Assembly (NCBI RefSeq): GCF_029395675.1
Contig: NZ_CP115184.1
Span: forward strand, 2,728,001-2,792,000
Direction: 5' to 3'
Length of the DNA: 64,000 nt
Source of the DNA: Janibacter cremeus
GTDB taxonomy: Bacteria > Actinomycetota > Actinomycetes > Actinomycetales > Dermatophilaceae
Shown here: in pieces, positions 26,119 to 35,133 of the stretch
Layout: each line of letters opens with the position of its first letter
Numbering within the stretch: the first letter of the stretch is position 1
Position numbers and translations under genes: made by a program
Notes under the pieces: model-generated
Databases searched by the model: none
Seen by the model: the letters and a program-made list of their open reading frames with translations, nothing else
Told to the model about the DNA's origin: nothing

Positions 26119-26895
26119 ATGGCAGCCGACCGCGCGCGATCCCGAGCCGTCGACGAGGAGACGGCTGCACCACACCCACCTGCGCACGACGTCACCCCCA
26201 GCCTGGACAGGCTCGATGCCGATCTGGTGCAGGTGAGCATCGCGCACCTCGGGCAGCGGATCGCCGCTCGCTTCCCCGCACGCAACCTGGTCCAGGTGGC
26301 GGCCCAGCTCACCGATCTCGCCGACGAGGTCGAGGACACCTCCGGCGCCAGCCGCACCCGCCTGCGCATCGCACGGTGGGTCTCGACCGCCCTGGGTCTG
26401 GCCATCACGGCCGCGACCGTGCTGATCGTGATCGCGGTGCTGCGCCAGGTGCGGGTCGAGCTCGCGGGCGGCTCGGCCGACTGGGTCCCCCTCGTGGAGT
26501 CGGGGATCAACGACGTCGTCTTTGCCGGCATCGCGATCTGGTTCCTCATCGCCCTGCCCGCACGCTTCGAGCGTGCGCGCATCCTCGCGCTGCTGCACCG
26601 GCTGCGATCGTTGGCCCACGTCATCGACATGCACCAGCTGACCAAGGACCCCGAGCACCTCAACCCGAGCTACAGCCCCACGGGTGCGTCGGTGCGCGAC
26701 CCCATGTCACGTGAGGAGATGGCCCTCTACCTCGACTACTGCTCGGAGCTGCTGTCGCTCACCGGCAAGGTGGCCGCCCTCTGCGCCGAGGCGAGCGAGG
26801 ACGATGTCATCCTCGACACCGTCGCCGGGGTGGAGTCCCTGACCTCGGACCTGGCCGCCCGTATCTGGCAGAAGATCTCGCTGTTGCCCGACTGA
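26119..26895 (+). CDS. Conserved two-pass membrane protein of unknown function
   Basis: 258 aa from ATG 26119. The hydrophilic N-terminal 85 residues contain a helical stretch LDADLVQVSIAHLGQRIAAR. Two transmembrane helices follow (about residues 91-112 and 130-150). A helical C-terminal part (155-258), with MHQLTKDPEHLNPSY and EEMALYLDYCSELLSLTGK, completes it. I do not recognise a named family. Transmembrane positions suggest both long ends face the cytoplasm. It shares a 35-base divergent promoter region with the spermidine-synthase-like gene, so the pair may be co-regulated. Confidence 0.65.
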   Translation: MAADRARSRAVDEETAAPHPPAHDVTPSLDRLDADLVQVSIAHLGQRIAARFPARNLVQVAAQLTDLADEVEDTSGASRTRLRIARWVSTALGLAITAATVLIVIAVLRQVRVELAGGSADWVPLVESGINDVVFAGIAIWFLIALPARFERARILALLHRLRSLAHVIDMHQLTKDPEHLNPSYSPTGASVRDPMSREEMALYLDYCSELLSLTGKVAALCAEASEDDVILDTVAGVESLTSDLAARIWQKISLLPD

Positions 26896-26954
26896 GCGAG
26901 ATCGCTGCGTCAGCTGTCCGCGGGGCGGGTTCGGTATTTTCTACGGCGGGGGCG

Positions 26955-26960
26955 TAGTTT
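26955..26960 (+). promoter_or_regulatory. -10 element TAGTTT, leaderless type
   Basis: TAGTTT is exactly six bases before the GTG start of the radical SAM gene; no Shine-Dalgarno is visible. Confidence 0.5.
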
Positions 26961-26966
26961 ATTCGT

Positions 26967-28151
26967 GTGACCCTGTCTCCCTCCCGCTCCGTGCGTCGGC
27001 AGAAGCACGATGTCCACGACCGCCCGTTCATCGTCATCTGGGAGGTCACCCGCGCCTGCCAGCTCGCGTGCCTGCACTGCCGCGCAGACGCCATCACCCG
27101 CCGCAACCCCGGCGAGCTGACCCTGGAGGAGGGACGGCGGCTGCTCGACGGCATCGCCGATTTTCCCAAGCCCCACCCGCTGGTCGTGCTGACCGGTGGC
27201 GACCCCTTCGAGCGCCCCGACCTGGCCGAGCTCGTGCGGTACGGCGCGTCGATCGGGCTGTCGGTCTCGCTCTCGCCGTCGGTCACCCCGAACCTGACGC
27301 CGGAGCGCCTCACGGAGATGCACGCAGCCGGAGCCAAGGCCATCTCGCTGTCGCTCGACGGTGCGCGCGCCGGCACCCACGACGCCTTCCGCGGGTTCGA
27401 GGGCACGTACGCGGCCACGCGGGTCGCGGCGCAGCAGGTCACGGACGCGGGCTTCCGGTTGCAGATCAACTCCACGGTGACCCGGAAGACCGTCGAGGAG
27501 CTCCCCGCCCTGCTGCGTGACGTCATCGAGCTCGGCGCGAAGCTCTGGAGCGTGTTCTTCCTCGTGCCGACCGGGCGCGGCCAGCAGCTGCAGACCCTCT
27601 CGGCCGACGAGGTCGAGGATGTGCTGCACTGGCTCGCTGACATGTCCCGGTTCATCGCGATCAAGACCACGGAGGCACCCCACTTTCGTCGGGTCGTCCT
27701 CCAGCGGGAGATCGCTGCCGCGGCCGGGGAGAACCCCACGGCCGGACGGGGTGAGCTGTACCGGCGCCTGGTGGCGATGACGGCGGTCGAGCTCGAGGGC
27801 GTCGCCGTGCGCGACCGCCCCGCGCGGCCCCCGATCGACGTCAACTCGGGGCGCGGCTTCATGTTCATCGACCACACAGGGAAGGTGTACCCCTCGGGCT
27901 TCCTCCCGCACGTGGCCGGAGACGTCCGGACGACATCCGTGGCGGAGATCTACCGGTCGGCGCCAATCATGCGTCAGTTGCGCTCGCCGGAGGCCTTCGG
28001 CGGCAAGTGCGGGGTGTGCGAGTTCCGTGAGGTGTGCGGCGGCTCCCGCTCGCACGCCTACGCCGTCACCGGCGACCCGCTGGCGGAGGACCCGAGCTGT
28101 GCCTACGTGCCCAGGGCCGTCCTGAATGAGGCGGTCACACCTCTGTCGTAG
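26967..28151 (+). CDS. Radical SAM/SPASM protein (TIGR04053-like)
   Basis: 394 aa. The radical SAM core begins at about residue 26 with CQLACLHC (CxxxCxxC) for the [4Fe-4S] cluster that cleaves SAM, followed by LTGGDPFERPDLAEL (GGEP-type motif) and ISLSLDGA. The C-terminal SPASM/twitch region has cysteines in GGKCGVCEFREVCGGSRSHAYAVTG and PSCAYVP for auxiliary clusters. The architecture matches the group that includes heme-synthesis enzymes AhbC/AhbD and NirJ, and the uncharacterised TIGR04053 proteins. No precursor peptide or heme gene is adjacent, so the reaction is unknown. Starts at GTG with a leaderless-type promoter. Confidence 0.85.
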   Translation: MTLSPSRSVRRQKHDVHDRPFIVIWEVTRACQLACLHCRADAITRRNPGELTLEEGRRLLDGIADFPKPHPLVVLTGGDPFERPDLAELVRYGASIGLSVSLSPSVTPNLTPERLTEMHAAGAKAISLSLDGARAGTHDAFRGFEGTYAATRVAAQQVTDAGFRLQINSTVTRKTVEELPALLRDVIELGAKLWSVFFLVPTGRGQQLQTLSADEVEDVLHWLADMSRFIAIKTTEAPHFRRVVLQREIAAAAGENPTAGRGELYRRLVAMTAVELEGVAVRDRPARPPIDVNSGRGFMFIDHTGKVYPSGFLPHVAGDVRTTSVAEIYRSAPIMRQLRSPEAFGGKCGVCEFREVCGGSRSHAYAVTGDPLAEDPSCAYVPRAVLNEAVTPLS

Positions 28152-28164
28152 CGGGTCGACGCCC

Positions 28165-29379
28165 TCACGTCTGCTCGCGCAGGTACCTCCCGAAGTGCGG
28201 GACGGTGAACGCGATGCGGCCCCGCTCGGCGGAGTAGATCAGCCCCTTCTTCAGCAACGCGTCGCGGGCGGGGGAGAGGGACTGGGGCTTCTTGTCGAGG
28301 ACCCGGGCGACCTCCGCGGTGGGGACGGACTCGATGTCGTCGAGCTCCTCCTCCCCCTTCGCCGCGATCCCGGCTGCGACGTCCGCCATGGCGCGCAGGT
28401 ACTCCCGCTCGCCCGGGGTCGCCCGCTCGTAACGGGACCCGAAGAAGCCGACCGCCAGCTCCGACTCCGCCTCGGGGGAGGCGACGCGGACGTCCTCGAC
28501 CCGGATCGGGGACTGCGGTGCCTGGTCCCAGACCGCCTTGCCGTAGGCCTGGATGAAGTACGGGTAGCCGCCGGTCGCGAAGTACAGGGCGTCGAGCGCC
28601 TCCTGCTCGTACTCGGCCATCTCGTCGGCGGCGGGTGCGGTGAGCGCGTGGTCGGCCTCCGCCCGCGCCAACCGGTCGATGCGCTGGTAGCGGAAGAGCC
28701 GCTCGCTGTAGGACTTGCTCGCCGAGAGCACCGCCGGCAGGTGCGGCAGGCCGGCGCCGACGACGATGAGGGGCGCGCCGTTCTGGCTCATCTCGTGGCA
28801 GGCCGCGCAGATCGCCGAGACGTCCTCCGGGCCGAGGTCCTGCATCTCGTCGATGAAGACCGCGATGCCCCGCCCGAGGTCCGCCGCCAGGCCGCCCACG
28901 TCGGTGAAGAGCTCCACGAGGTCGATCTCGATGTCGCCCGAGTCCGCGCGGCCCTTGACGGCCGGGGCGTCGATGCCCGGGTTCCACACCTCGCGCAGCT
29001 TCGTGCCCGGCTTGGCATCGCGCTGGGCGAAGGACTTGATCACCCCGAGGACGTGTGCGACCTCGTCCTCCTGGGTGTGCCCGAGCTCGCGGACCGCCTG
29101 GTGCAGCGCACTCGAGAGCGGCCGGCGCAGCCCTTGGTCGGGGCGGGCCTCGAGCTTGCCGGTGCCCCACTTCGCGCGCACGGCGGCCGAGCGCAGCTGG
29201 TTGAGCAGGACCGTCTTGCCGACGCCGCGCAGGCCGGTGAGGACGAGGGAGCGCTCCGGTCGGCCGGTGACGATGCGCTTGAGCACGACATCGAATCGTT
29301 TCAGCTGCTCGTCGCGGCCGGCGAGCTCGGGAGGGCGCTGGCCGGCGCCGGGGGCGTAGGGGTTCGTGATCGGGTCCAC
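28165..29379 (-). CDS. AAA ATPase with C-terminal winged helix (Orc1/Cdc6-like fold, ATP-binding protein)
   Basis: 404 aa from GTG 29379. Walker A GLRGVGKTVLL (about residue 40), Walker B IAVFIDEMQDL (about 165) and sensor region VVGAGLPHLPAVL identify a STAND/AAA (PF13191-like) ATPase. The last 80 residues resemble a winged helix (LDKKPQSLSPARDALLKKGL, YSAERGRIAFTVPHF). These proteins are widespread in actinobacteria and often annotated only as ATP-binding protein; a regulatory or DNA-linked role is inferred. The TACGGT hexamer six bases before the GTG supports this start. The frame is open much further upstream (to 31272) but that part is antisense to malic enzyme and not coding. Confidence 0.85.
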   Translation of the reverse strand: MDPITNPYAPGAGQRPPELAGRDEQLKRFDVVLKRIVTGRPERSLVLTGLRGVGKTVLLNQLRSAAVRAKWGTGKLEARPDQGLRRPLSSALHQAVRELGHTQEDEVAHVLGVIKSFAQRDAKPGTKLREVWNPGIDAPAVKGRADSGDIEIDLVELFTDVGGLAADLGRGIAVFIDEMQDLGPEDVSAICAACHEMSQNGAPLIVVGAGLPHLPAVLSASKSYSERLFRYQRIDRLARAEADHALTAPAADEMAEYEQEALDALYFATGGYPYFIQAYGKAVWDQAPQSPIRVEDVRVASPEAESELAVGFFGSRYERATPGEREYLRAMADVAAGIAAKGEEELDDIESVPTAEVARVLDKKPQSLSPARDALLKKGLIYSAERGRIAFTVPHFGRYLREQT

Positions 29380-29385
29380 GATGGG

Positions 29386-29391
29386 ACCGTA
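29386..29391 (-). promoter_or_regulatory. -10 element TACGGT, leaderless type
   Basis: TACGGT (minus strand) lies six bases upstream of the ATPase GTG at 29379. Confidence 0.5.
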
Positions 29392-29447
29392 TCCGCATGT
29401 ATAGGCAACGTCGGATATCTCGGGAGATTGCGCAAGGCGTGTTGCGT

Positions 29448-29504
29448 GGGGCGTCGCTCCCGGGTGCGGGCGAAGGTGGTGGGCCGGGTTCGGCGCGACG
29501 CCCC
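29448..29504. repeat. Inverted repeat in divergent gap (GGGGCGTCGC / GCGACGCCCC)
   Basis: Perfect 10-base arms separated by 37 bases, between the ATPase and malic enzyme starts. It could be a regulatory dyad or a looped structure; the rest of the 261-base gap holds only possible promoter sequence for the malic enzyme gene. Confidence 0.45.
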
Positions 29505-29640
29505 GATTCTGTTGTCTAGGCCAATCTAAACCGCAGCGAAGATCAGCGCAGAGTCGTGGATCGCGCCCGATGGCCCTGCTCGTGCCCCCCTCGTCGCGTG
29601 CGGTGCCGCTGGCCCGTCGCCGTGGTGAGAGACTGGTCAC

Positions 29641-31119
29641 ATGCCCGCCGCAACCCCCTCGTCCTACTCCGTCACCATCCGCCTGCACACCTCCACGGAC
29701 TACGCCGTCGTCGGACGGGTGGCCACCGTGATCGCCGAGCAGGGCGGCATCGTCACCGCCATCGACATCGCCGACTCGCGGCACGACCGGCTCACCGTCG
29801 ACGTCACCTGCTCCGGCATCAACGTCGACCACACCGACGACCTCGTCGAGGCGGTGGAGTCGGTGGACGGGGTGACCGTCCACAAGGTCTCCGACCGCAC
29901 CTTCCTGCTCCACCTCGGCGGCAAGATCGAGGTGCGCTCCAAGGTCGCGCTGAAGACCCGCGACGACCTGTCGATGGCCTACACCCCCGGCGTCGGTCGC
30001 GTTTCCACCGCGATCGCGAAGAACCCCGACGACGCGCGCCGCCTGACGATCAAGGGCAACAGCGTCGCCGTCGTCACCGACGGCTCCGCGGTCCTGGGCC
30101 TGGGCAACATCGGCCCCGAGGCCGCGATGCCGGTCATGGAGGGCAAGGCCGCCCTGTTCAAGCAGTTCGCCGACATCGATGCCTGGCCGATCTGCCTGGC
30201 CAGCCAGGACACCGACGAGATCGTGCGCGCGGTCGAGATGATCGCCCCCGGCTTCGGTGGCATCAACCTCGAGGACATCGCCGCGCCGCGCTGCTTCGAG
30301 ATCGAGCGCCGCCTGCGCGAGAGCCTGGACATCCCGGTCTTCCACGACGACCAGCACGGCACCGCCATCGTCGTCCTCGCCGCCCTGCGCAACGCCCTGC
30401 GCGTCGTGGGCAAGCAGCTCGAAGAGGCGAACGTCGTCGTCGCCGGCGGTGGCGCCGCCGGCTCGGCCATCGTCACCCTGCTGCTGGCCGCCGGCGCGAA
30501 GGACGTCATCGTCTTCGACCGCGAGGGGCTGCTCTCCCGTGACGACGACTCGCTCTCGCCCGCCAAGAAGGAGCTCGCCGAGCGCACCAACCCGCGCAGG
30601 CTCCGCGGCGACCTGCCGGACGGGCTCCAGGACGCCGACGTCTTCATCGGTGTCTCCGCGCCGAACATCCTCAAGGCCGAGTGGATCCGTGACCGCATGG
30701 CGCAGGACCCGATCGTCTTCGCGCTCGCCAACCCGGACCCGGAGATCGACCCGGCCGAGGCCGCGCAGTACGCCACGGTCGTCGCCTCCGGCCGCAGCGA
30801 CTACCCGAACCAGATCAACAACGTCCTCGCCTTCCCCGGTGTCTTCCGCGGCCTGCTCGACGCGCACGCCGAGGACATCACCACCGAGATGCTCATCCGA
30901 GCGGCCGACGCGATCGCCGGGGTCGTCACCGACGAGGAGATCAACCCCTCGTTCATCATCCCCAGCGTCTTCCACTCCGAGGTCGCCGACGCAGTCGCCG
31001 TCGCGATCTCCGGGGAGGGCAAGTCCACCACCGGCACGCAGACGGGGCCGATCAAGGTCGGATCCCGGTCCACCGCCGCACCGCTGGACGACACCGGCAT
31101 CATGCCGCGCGTGCAGTAA
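29641..31119 (+). CDS. NAD(P)-dependent malic enzyme with N-terminal ACT domain
   Basis: 492 aa. An ACT domain (about residues 8-85, [20 protein letters not shown]) precedes the malic enzyme core: [31 protein letters not shown], the metal-binding stretch [12 protein letters not shown] and the nucleotide loop [12 protein letters not shown]. It converts malate to pyruvate and CO2, linking the TCA cycle to pyruvate and NAD(P)H. The ACT domain suggests allosteric control by an amino acid or other small ligand. It is a single gene; a hexamer GAGACT six bases before the ATG resembles the leaderless motif weakly. An imperfect G-U containing hairpin (about 31122-31142) follows the stop. Confidence 0.93.
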   Translation: MPAATPSSYSVTIRLHTSTDYAVVGRVATVIAEQGGIVTAIDIADSRHDRLTVDVTCSGINVDHTDDLVEAVESVDGVTVHKVSDRTFLLHLGGKIEVRSKVALKTRDDLSMAYTPGVGRVSTAIAKNPDDARRLTIKGNSVAVVTDGSAVLGLGNIGPEAAMPVMEGKAALFKQFADIDAWPICLASQDTDEIVRAVEMIAPGFGGINLEDIAAPRCFEIERRLRESLDIPVFHDDQHGTAIVVLAALRNALRVVGKQLEEANVVVAGGGAAGSAIVTLLLAAGAKDVIVFDREGLLSRDDDSLSPAKKELAERTNPRRLRGDLPDGLQDADVFIGVSAPNILKAEWIRDRMAQDPIVFALANPDPEIDPAEAAQYATVVASGRSDYPNQINNVLAFPGVFRGLLDAHAEDITTEMLIRAADAIAGVVTDEEINPSFIIPSVFHSEVADAVAVAISGEGKSTTGTQTGPIKVGSRSTAAPLDDTGIMPRVQ

Positions 31120-31255
31120 CCGAGTCCGCCCGGGTGGATTCGGCAGGGGAGCGCGGGCCGATGGGGGCGTGGCCCGGCTCAGGGAGCGAGGAACGAGCGA
31201 CCAAGGGCCGCGTCCGCATCGGGCTGCGCTGGGGACGAATGGCACCCTTGGTCCC

Positions 31256-32035
31256 GTGAACGAACCCCGCACCTACCGCAAGGACACCTCCGCCGCGCCT
31301 CGCGGCTACTCCTCCTGGGAGGCCGCGGGGCTGCTGTGGCTCGCCGAGGCCGAGGCGGACGGCGGCGCCCACGTCGCCGAGCTGCGGGACGTCGACGTCA
31401 CCCACATCGACCTCGTGAAGTACGCCCCGGCCCCCTCGACCAATGTCGCGGCCGACGAGTTCGGGGCGGCCCTGGCGACCACCCACGCCGCCGGGGCGCC
31501 GGCCTTCGGCGCGCCGCCCGCGCGGTGGACCAGCCACGGGTTCATCGGCCCGGGGGACTCCCCGATGCCGATGCCCGTGGAGCCGACGCAGACGTGGGGT
31601 GCCTTCTTCGCCGAGCAGCGCATCCGCCACATGCTGCGCGCCGGCCGCTCCCAGGGGCTGTGGGAGGAGGAGAGCGAGGTCATCGAACGCGTCGCCGCCC
31701 GCCTCGAGACCGGTGAGTTCGACGACGGCCGTCCGCCCGCCCGTATCCACGGCGACCTGTGGGCCGGCAACGTGCTGTGGACCCGCAAGGGCGCCGTCCT
31801 CATCGACCCCGCCGCCCACGGCGGCCACCCAGAGACCGACCTCGCGATGCTGCTCCTCTTCACCGCCCCGCACATCGCGCGCATCATCGCGGCCTACGAC
31901 GAGGCCGCGCCCCTGGCGGACGGCTGGCAGGAGCGGGTCGGGCTGCACCAGCTCTTCCCCGTGATGGTCCACGCCGTGATCTTCGGTGGTGGCTACGTCC
32001 AGCAGGCCGTGGAGATGGCGCGCAGGTACGCCTGA
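31256..32035 (+). CDS. Fructosamine kinase family protein
   Basis: 259 aa from GTG 31256. The kinase catalytic loop [11 protein letters not shown] (about residues 163-173) and the metal-binding [16 protein letters not shown] match fructosamine-3-kinases rather than general aminoglycoside phosphotransferases. The N-terminal lobe ([20 protein letters not shown]) is slightly shorter than usual. These enzymes phosphorylate fructosamine adducts, helping to repair glycated proteins, or related substrates in bacteria. Two hairpins follow the gene. Between the malic enzyme and this start lies a stretch (about 31175-31215) with a CAGGGAGCGAGGAACGAGCG-type repeat-like sequence. Bacterial substrate uncertain. 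Confidence 0.82.
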   Translation: MNEPRTYRKDTSAAPRGYSSWEAAGLLWLAEAEADGGAHVAELRDVDVTHIDLVKYAPAPSTNVAADEFGAALATTHAAGAPAFGAPPARWTSHGFIGPGDSPMPMPVEPTQTWGAFFAEQRIRHMLRAGRSQGLWEEESEVIERVAARLETGEFDDGRPPARIHGDLWAGNVLWTRKGAVLIDPAAHGGHPETDLAMLLLFTAPHIARIIAAYDEAAPLADGWQERVGLHQLFPVMVHAVIFGGGYVQQAVEMARRYA

Positions 32036-32043
32036 GCCCATCA

Positions 32044-32067
32044 CATCGCCTGCACCAGGTGGCGATG
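32044..32067 (+). terminator. Hairpin 1 after the fructosamine kinase gene
   Basis: CATCGCC-N10-GGCGATG, a perfect 7-base-pair stem immediately after the stop codon. Confidence 0.6.
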
Positions 32068-32091
32068 GGCCGCGAGCGAGCAGGGGAGGAG

Positions 32092-32120
32092 GGCGAAGGG
32101 GGGGACATCCCCCCTTCGCC
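32092..32120 (+). terminator. Hairpin 2, built from the GAAGGGGG motif
   Basis: GGCGAAGGGGGG-gacat-CCCCCCTTCGCC, a perfect 12-base-pair stem. It insulates the following two-component operon. The same stem sequence is used at 63491-63519. Confidence 0.75.
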
Positions 32121-32171
32121 TCGGGGGAGAACTCGGCAGACCCGGGCGACTCCGGCTGCGAGAGTTGTCCC

Positions 32172-33470
32172 GTGAGCACACAGACGATGAATCCACCACT
32201 GGAGCGGCTGGAGCGGCCCGGTCTCGGGCGACGCTGGCTCGCCGGCTGGGGCAGCGTCCTGCTCCTGGTGACGAGCATCCTCACGTCGGTCGGGGCGATG
32301 GTCTTCACGGTGCTCGTCATCGGGGCGACGGTGGCCATCACCGCGGGCGGCATCGGCCTGCTCCTGCTCGTCCCGCTCGTGTGGCTCGCCGGCGTCATCG
32401 GCCACGCGGAGCGGCACCGCATCGTCGCCCTCTCCGGCCGTCGCGTGCACCCACCGGCGCGGCGGGAGCAGCCGTGGTGGCGGCGGCTCTTCCTCGACGA
32501 GCACTCGTGGCGCAGCGTCGCCTACCTGGCGCTGCACTCGCTGTGGGGCTTCGTCACCGGCTGGCTGACCGTGCTCGTCCTCGCGCAGACGCTCCTGCTG
32601 CTGATCGTCCCGGTGCTCAGCGGGCGCTCGCCCGAGCAGGGCTTCGAGATCTACGGGCTCGTGGAGGTGCAGGGCTTCACGGCGCTCGCGATCACCTGGG
32701 TGTCCGCCCTGGTCGTCCTGATCCTGCTGCCCCTCGTCGCCCACCTGCTCACCTCGGTCGACGTGGTGCTCGCCCGCTGGCTGCTCGGACGCGACGAGCG
32801 CAAGGTCCTCGAGCACCTCACGGCCCGCGTCGACACCCTCACCGACTCCCGCCGCGAGGCCGTCGACTCCGTCGAGGCCGAGCGCCGCCGGATCGAGCGG
32901 GACCTGCACGACGGGCCGCAGCAGCGCATGGTCTCCATCGCGATGACCCTCGGCATGGCCAAGGAGGCGCTCCACGACGACCCCGAGTCCGCGGCCGGGC
33001 TCATCGACGAGGCGCACCGCTCCGCCAAGGAGGCCATCGTCGAGATGCGCCACGTCGCCCGTGGCATCGTCCCGCCGATCCTCGCCGACCGGGGCCTGGA
33101 GGCCGCGCTCCCCGCGCTCGCCGCCCGGTCGGCCGTCCCGGTGTCGGTGGACGTGCGCGACGTCGGCCGGCTCGACCCGACCACCGAGGCGATCGCCTAC
33201 TTCGTCGTCAGCGAGGCCCTGACCAATGTCGCCAAGCACTCCGGTGCCGAGCACGCCCGGGTGGACGTCACCCGCGACGAGGAGCACCTGACGACGGTCG
33301 TCACCGACGACGGCCGCGGCGGTGCCGATCCCGCGCGGGGCACCGGCCTGACCGGGCTGCGCCAGCGGGTCACCGCCGTCGACGGCACCCTCGAGGTGCA
33401 CTCCCCGTACGGCGGGCCGACCCGCCTGACCGCGACCCTCCCCCTTCGCACCGGACGGAGCCTGACATGA
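32172..33470 (+). CDS. Sensor histidine kinase, HisKA_3 (NarL/LiaS type)
   Basis: 432 aa from GTG 32172. The N-terminal part has a sensor domain with four to five transmembrane helices (about residues 25-80, 125-150, 175-200). The dimerisation and phosphoacceptor motif ERRRIERDLHDGPQQRMV carries the phosphorylated histidine (H in DLHDG). The ATPase domain shows EALTNVAKHSGA and DDGRGGADPARGTGLTGLRQR. It phosphorylates the response regulator encoded next. The signal is probably envelope stress given the DUF4097 gene in the same operon, but this is inference. Confidence 0.93.
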   Translation: MSTQTMNPPLERLERPGLGRRWLAGWGSVLLLVTSILTSVGAMVFTVLVIGATVAITAGGIGLLLLVPLVWLAGVIGHAERHRIVALSGRRVHPPARREQPWWRRLFLDEHSWRSVAYLALHSLWGFVTGWLTVLVLAQTLLLLIVPVLSGRSPEQGFEIYGLVEVQGFTALAITWVSALVVLILLPLVAHLLTSVDVVLARWLLGRDERKVLEHLTARVDTLTDSRREAVDSVEAERRRIERDLHDGPQQRMVSIAMTLGMAKEALHDDPESAAGLIDEAHRSAKEAIVEMRHVARGIVPPILADRGLEAALPALAARSAVPVSVDVRDVGRLDPTTEAIAYFVVSEALTNVAKHSGAEHARVDVTRDEEHLTTVVTDDGRGGADPARGTGLTGLRQRVTAVDGTLEVHSPYGGPTRLTATLPLRTGRSLT

Positions 33471-34132
33471 GCGAGACCGCCACCAAGGTCGTGCTGGCCG
33501 AGGACTCCGTCCTCCTGCGCGACGGGATCGTGCGCCTGCTGACATCGGCCGGCTTCGAGGTCGCGGCGGCGTGCCCGGACGGGGAGACCTTCCTGGCGGC
33601 CGTGGAGGAGCACCGGCCCGACCTCGTGGTCGTGGACGTGCGGATGCCCCCGACCTTCACCTCCGAGGGGATCGTCGCCGCGCTCCAGGTCCGCGACAGC
33701 CACCCCGACACGGCCGTGATGGTGCTCAGCCAGTACGTCGAGGAGCAGTACGCGACCGAGCTCGTCGCCTCGAAGTCGAAGGGGGTCGGCTACCTCCTCA
33801 AGGACCGCGTCGCCGACACGAGCGACTTCATCGCCGCCCTGCGGGACGTCGCGGGCGGGGGCACGGTCCTCGATCCCGACGTCGTCACCCAGCTGCTGAC
33901 CCGGGCTCGCCACGCGGACCCGCTCGCGGCGCTCACTCCGCGCGAGCGGGACGTGCTCGACCTCATGGCCCAGGGCCGGACGAACTCCGCGATCGCCAAG
34001 GAGCTCTTCGTCTCCCACGGGGCCGTGGAGAAGCACGTGACCTCCATCTTCACCAAGCTCGACCTGCCACCAGCCGACGGTGACCACCGCCGGGTGCTCG
34101 CCGTGCTCCGCTGGCTCGACCAGGAGGACTGA
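33467..34132 (+). CDS. NarL/LuxR-type response regulator
   Basis: 221 aa. ATG overlaps the kinase stop (ATGA). The receiver domain (1-120) has the acidic pair ED (about 12-13), phosphoacceptor aspartate in VVVDVRMPP, and the lysine in LLKDR. The C-terminal LuxR helix-turn-helix (about 155-215) reads LTPRERDVLDLMAQG, NSAIAKELFVSHGAVEKHV. It pairs with the upstream kinase and would regulate promoters including possibly its own operon. PPADGDHRRVLAVL near the end is typical of LiaR-like actinobacterial regulators. Confidence 0.94.
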   Translation: MSETATKVVLAEDSVLLRDGIVRLLTSAGFEVAAACPDGETFLAAVEEHRPDLVVVDVRMPPTFTSEGIVAALQVRDSHPDTAVMVLSQYVEEQYATELVASKSKGVGYLLKDRVADTSDFIAALRDVAGGGTVLDPDVVTQLLTRARHADPLAALTPRERDVLDLMAQGRTNSAIAKELFVSHGAVEKHVTSIFTKLDLPPADGDHRRVLAVLRWLDQED

Positions 34133-34135
34133 CCG

Positions 34136-34984
34136 ATGTCCCAGACGCCCGTGCCCACCCGACCCGGTGAGCCCCAGGACCCGGAGATGCGCGAGCGCTA
34201 CCTGCGCGACGCCCAGCGGACGCGTGAGACCAGGCGCGCCGAGTCCGCACGGCTCGCGGCGGAGGTGCCCCCGTCTCGCACCCCCTCCGGCCCCATCTGG
34301 GTCGTCGCGGGCCTGCTCACCATCGTCCTCGTGCTCGGGGTCGGGGTCCTCCTCGCCGGGCCGATGCTGAAGCAGACGTCCACGAGCGAGCAGGCCCTGC
34401 CCGCGGACATCTCCCGTCTGCAGATCGACAACGCCGTCGGTGACGTACGCGTCCGCGCGGCCGACGCCGGTGAGGAGCCGAGGGTGACCCGGACGACCGA
34501 GTGGGGCCTGAGCCGGCCGGACGCCTCCGTCGACGTCACCGGCGGTACCGCGTCGCTGGAGGCGACCTGCCCCTCCGGGATCGTCCTGCCCTGCTCGACC
34601 GACTGGACGGTCGTCGTGCCCGAGGGTGCGGACGTGGAGATCGAGGAGGGCGTCGGCCGGGTCACGGTCGAGGGCATCGACGGTGACGTCGACGTCGAGA
34701 CCGGGGTCGGTGACGTGCGGATCGCCGAGTCCACGGCCGGGCGCATCACCGCCAACCTCGGTGCCGGCGCGCTGTGGGTCGAGGCGGTCGAGCCCCCGCA
34801 GCACGTGCGCGCCAAGGTCGGCGTCGGCGGCGTCTCGGTGCAGCTGCCGGACACCGCCGCCTACGACGTCGACGCCAGCGGGGGTGTCGGGGACGTGCAC
34901 AACGACCTCGGCAGCGACCCCACGTCGGACCGCACGGTCGTCGTCGAGGGCGGCGTCGGGTCGGTGAGCCTCTCCGCCTCCTGA
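34136..34984 (+). CDS. DUF4097-type membrane-anchored beta-helix protein
   Basis: 282 aa. A cytoplasmic N-terminus of about 50 charged residues, one transmembrane helix (about 54-76), then an extracytoplasmic parallel beta-helix of the DUF4097/LiaF-like kind with repeated valine-glycine-aspartate strands (IDNAVGDVRV, VEEGVGRVTVEGIDGDV, TGVGDVRIAES). AGGAGG precedes ATG 34136, three bases after the response-regulator stop. As in Lia-type systems, it probably feeds envelope information to the kinase or is its output. Ligand unknown. Confidence 0.8.
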   Translation: MSQTPVPTRPGEPQDPEMRERYLRDAQRTRETRRAESARLAAEVPPSRTPSGPIWVVAGLLTIVLVLGVGVLLAGPMLKQTSTSEQALPADISRLQIDNAVGDVRVRAADAGEEPRVTRTTEWGLSRPDASVDVTGGTASLEATCPSGIVLPCSTDWTVVVPEGADVEIEEGVGRVTVEGIDGDVDVETGVGDVRIAESTAGRITANLGAGALWVEAVEPPQHVRAKVGVGGVSVQLPDTAAYDVDASGGVGDVHNDLGSDPTSDRTVVVEGGVGSVSLSAS

Positions 34985-35043
34985 GCCGCCGGTGGCCCGT
35001 GCCCAGCACGGTCGCTCGCCTCGTGACCATGGGCCTGGTGGCG

Positions 35044-35099
35044 CGCTTGTGCCGTACCTCATGCGGTGGGATGCGTCCCACCACACGAGGTACGGCACA
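35044..35099. repeat. Nested palindrome between convergent genes
   Basis: Outer arms CTTGTGCCGTACCTC (35044-35058) and its complement (35085-35099) pair perfectly over 15 bases. Inside, GGTGGGA and TCCCACC form a second 7-base-pair hairpin with a 4-base loop. It may act as a bidirectional terminator, but the two-tier design without T-tract looks like an extragenic repeat element. Confidence 0.75.
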
Positions 35100-35133
35100 A
35101 GGACGCCGGAGGGGACCGTGTGCGGTGCGTCGC

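Noticed and set aside
29380-31272. Upstream extension of the ATPase frame across the malic enzyme gene
   Set aside because: It is antisense to malic enzyme; TACGGT six bases before GTG 29379 supports the short start.
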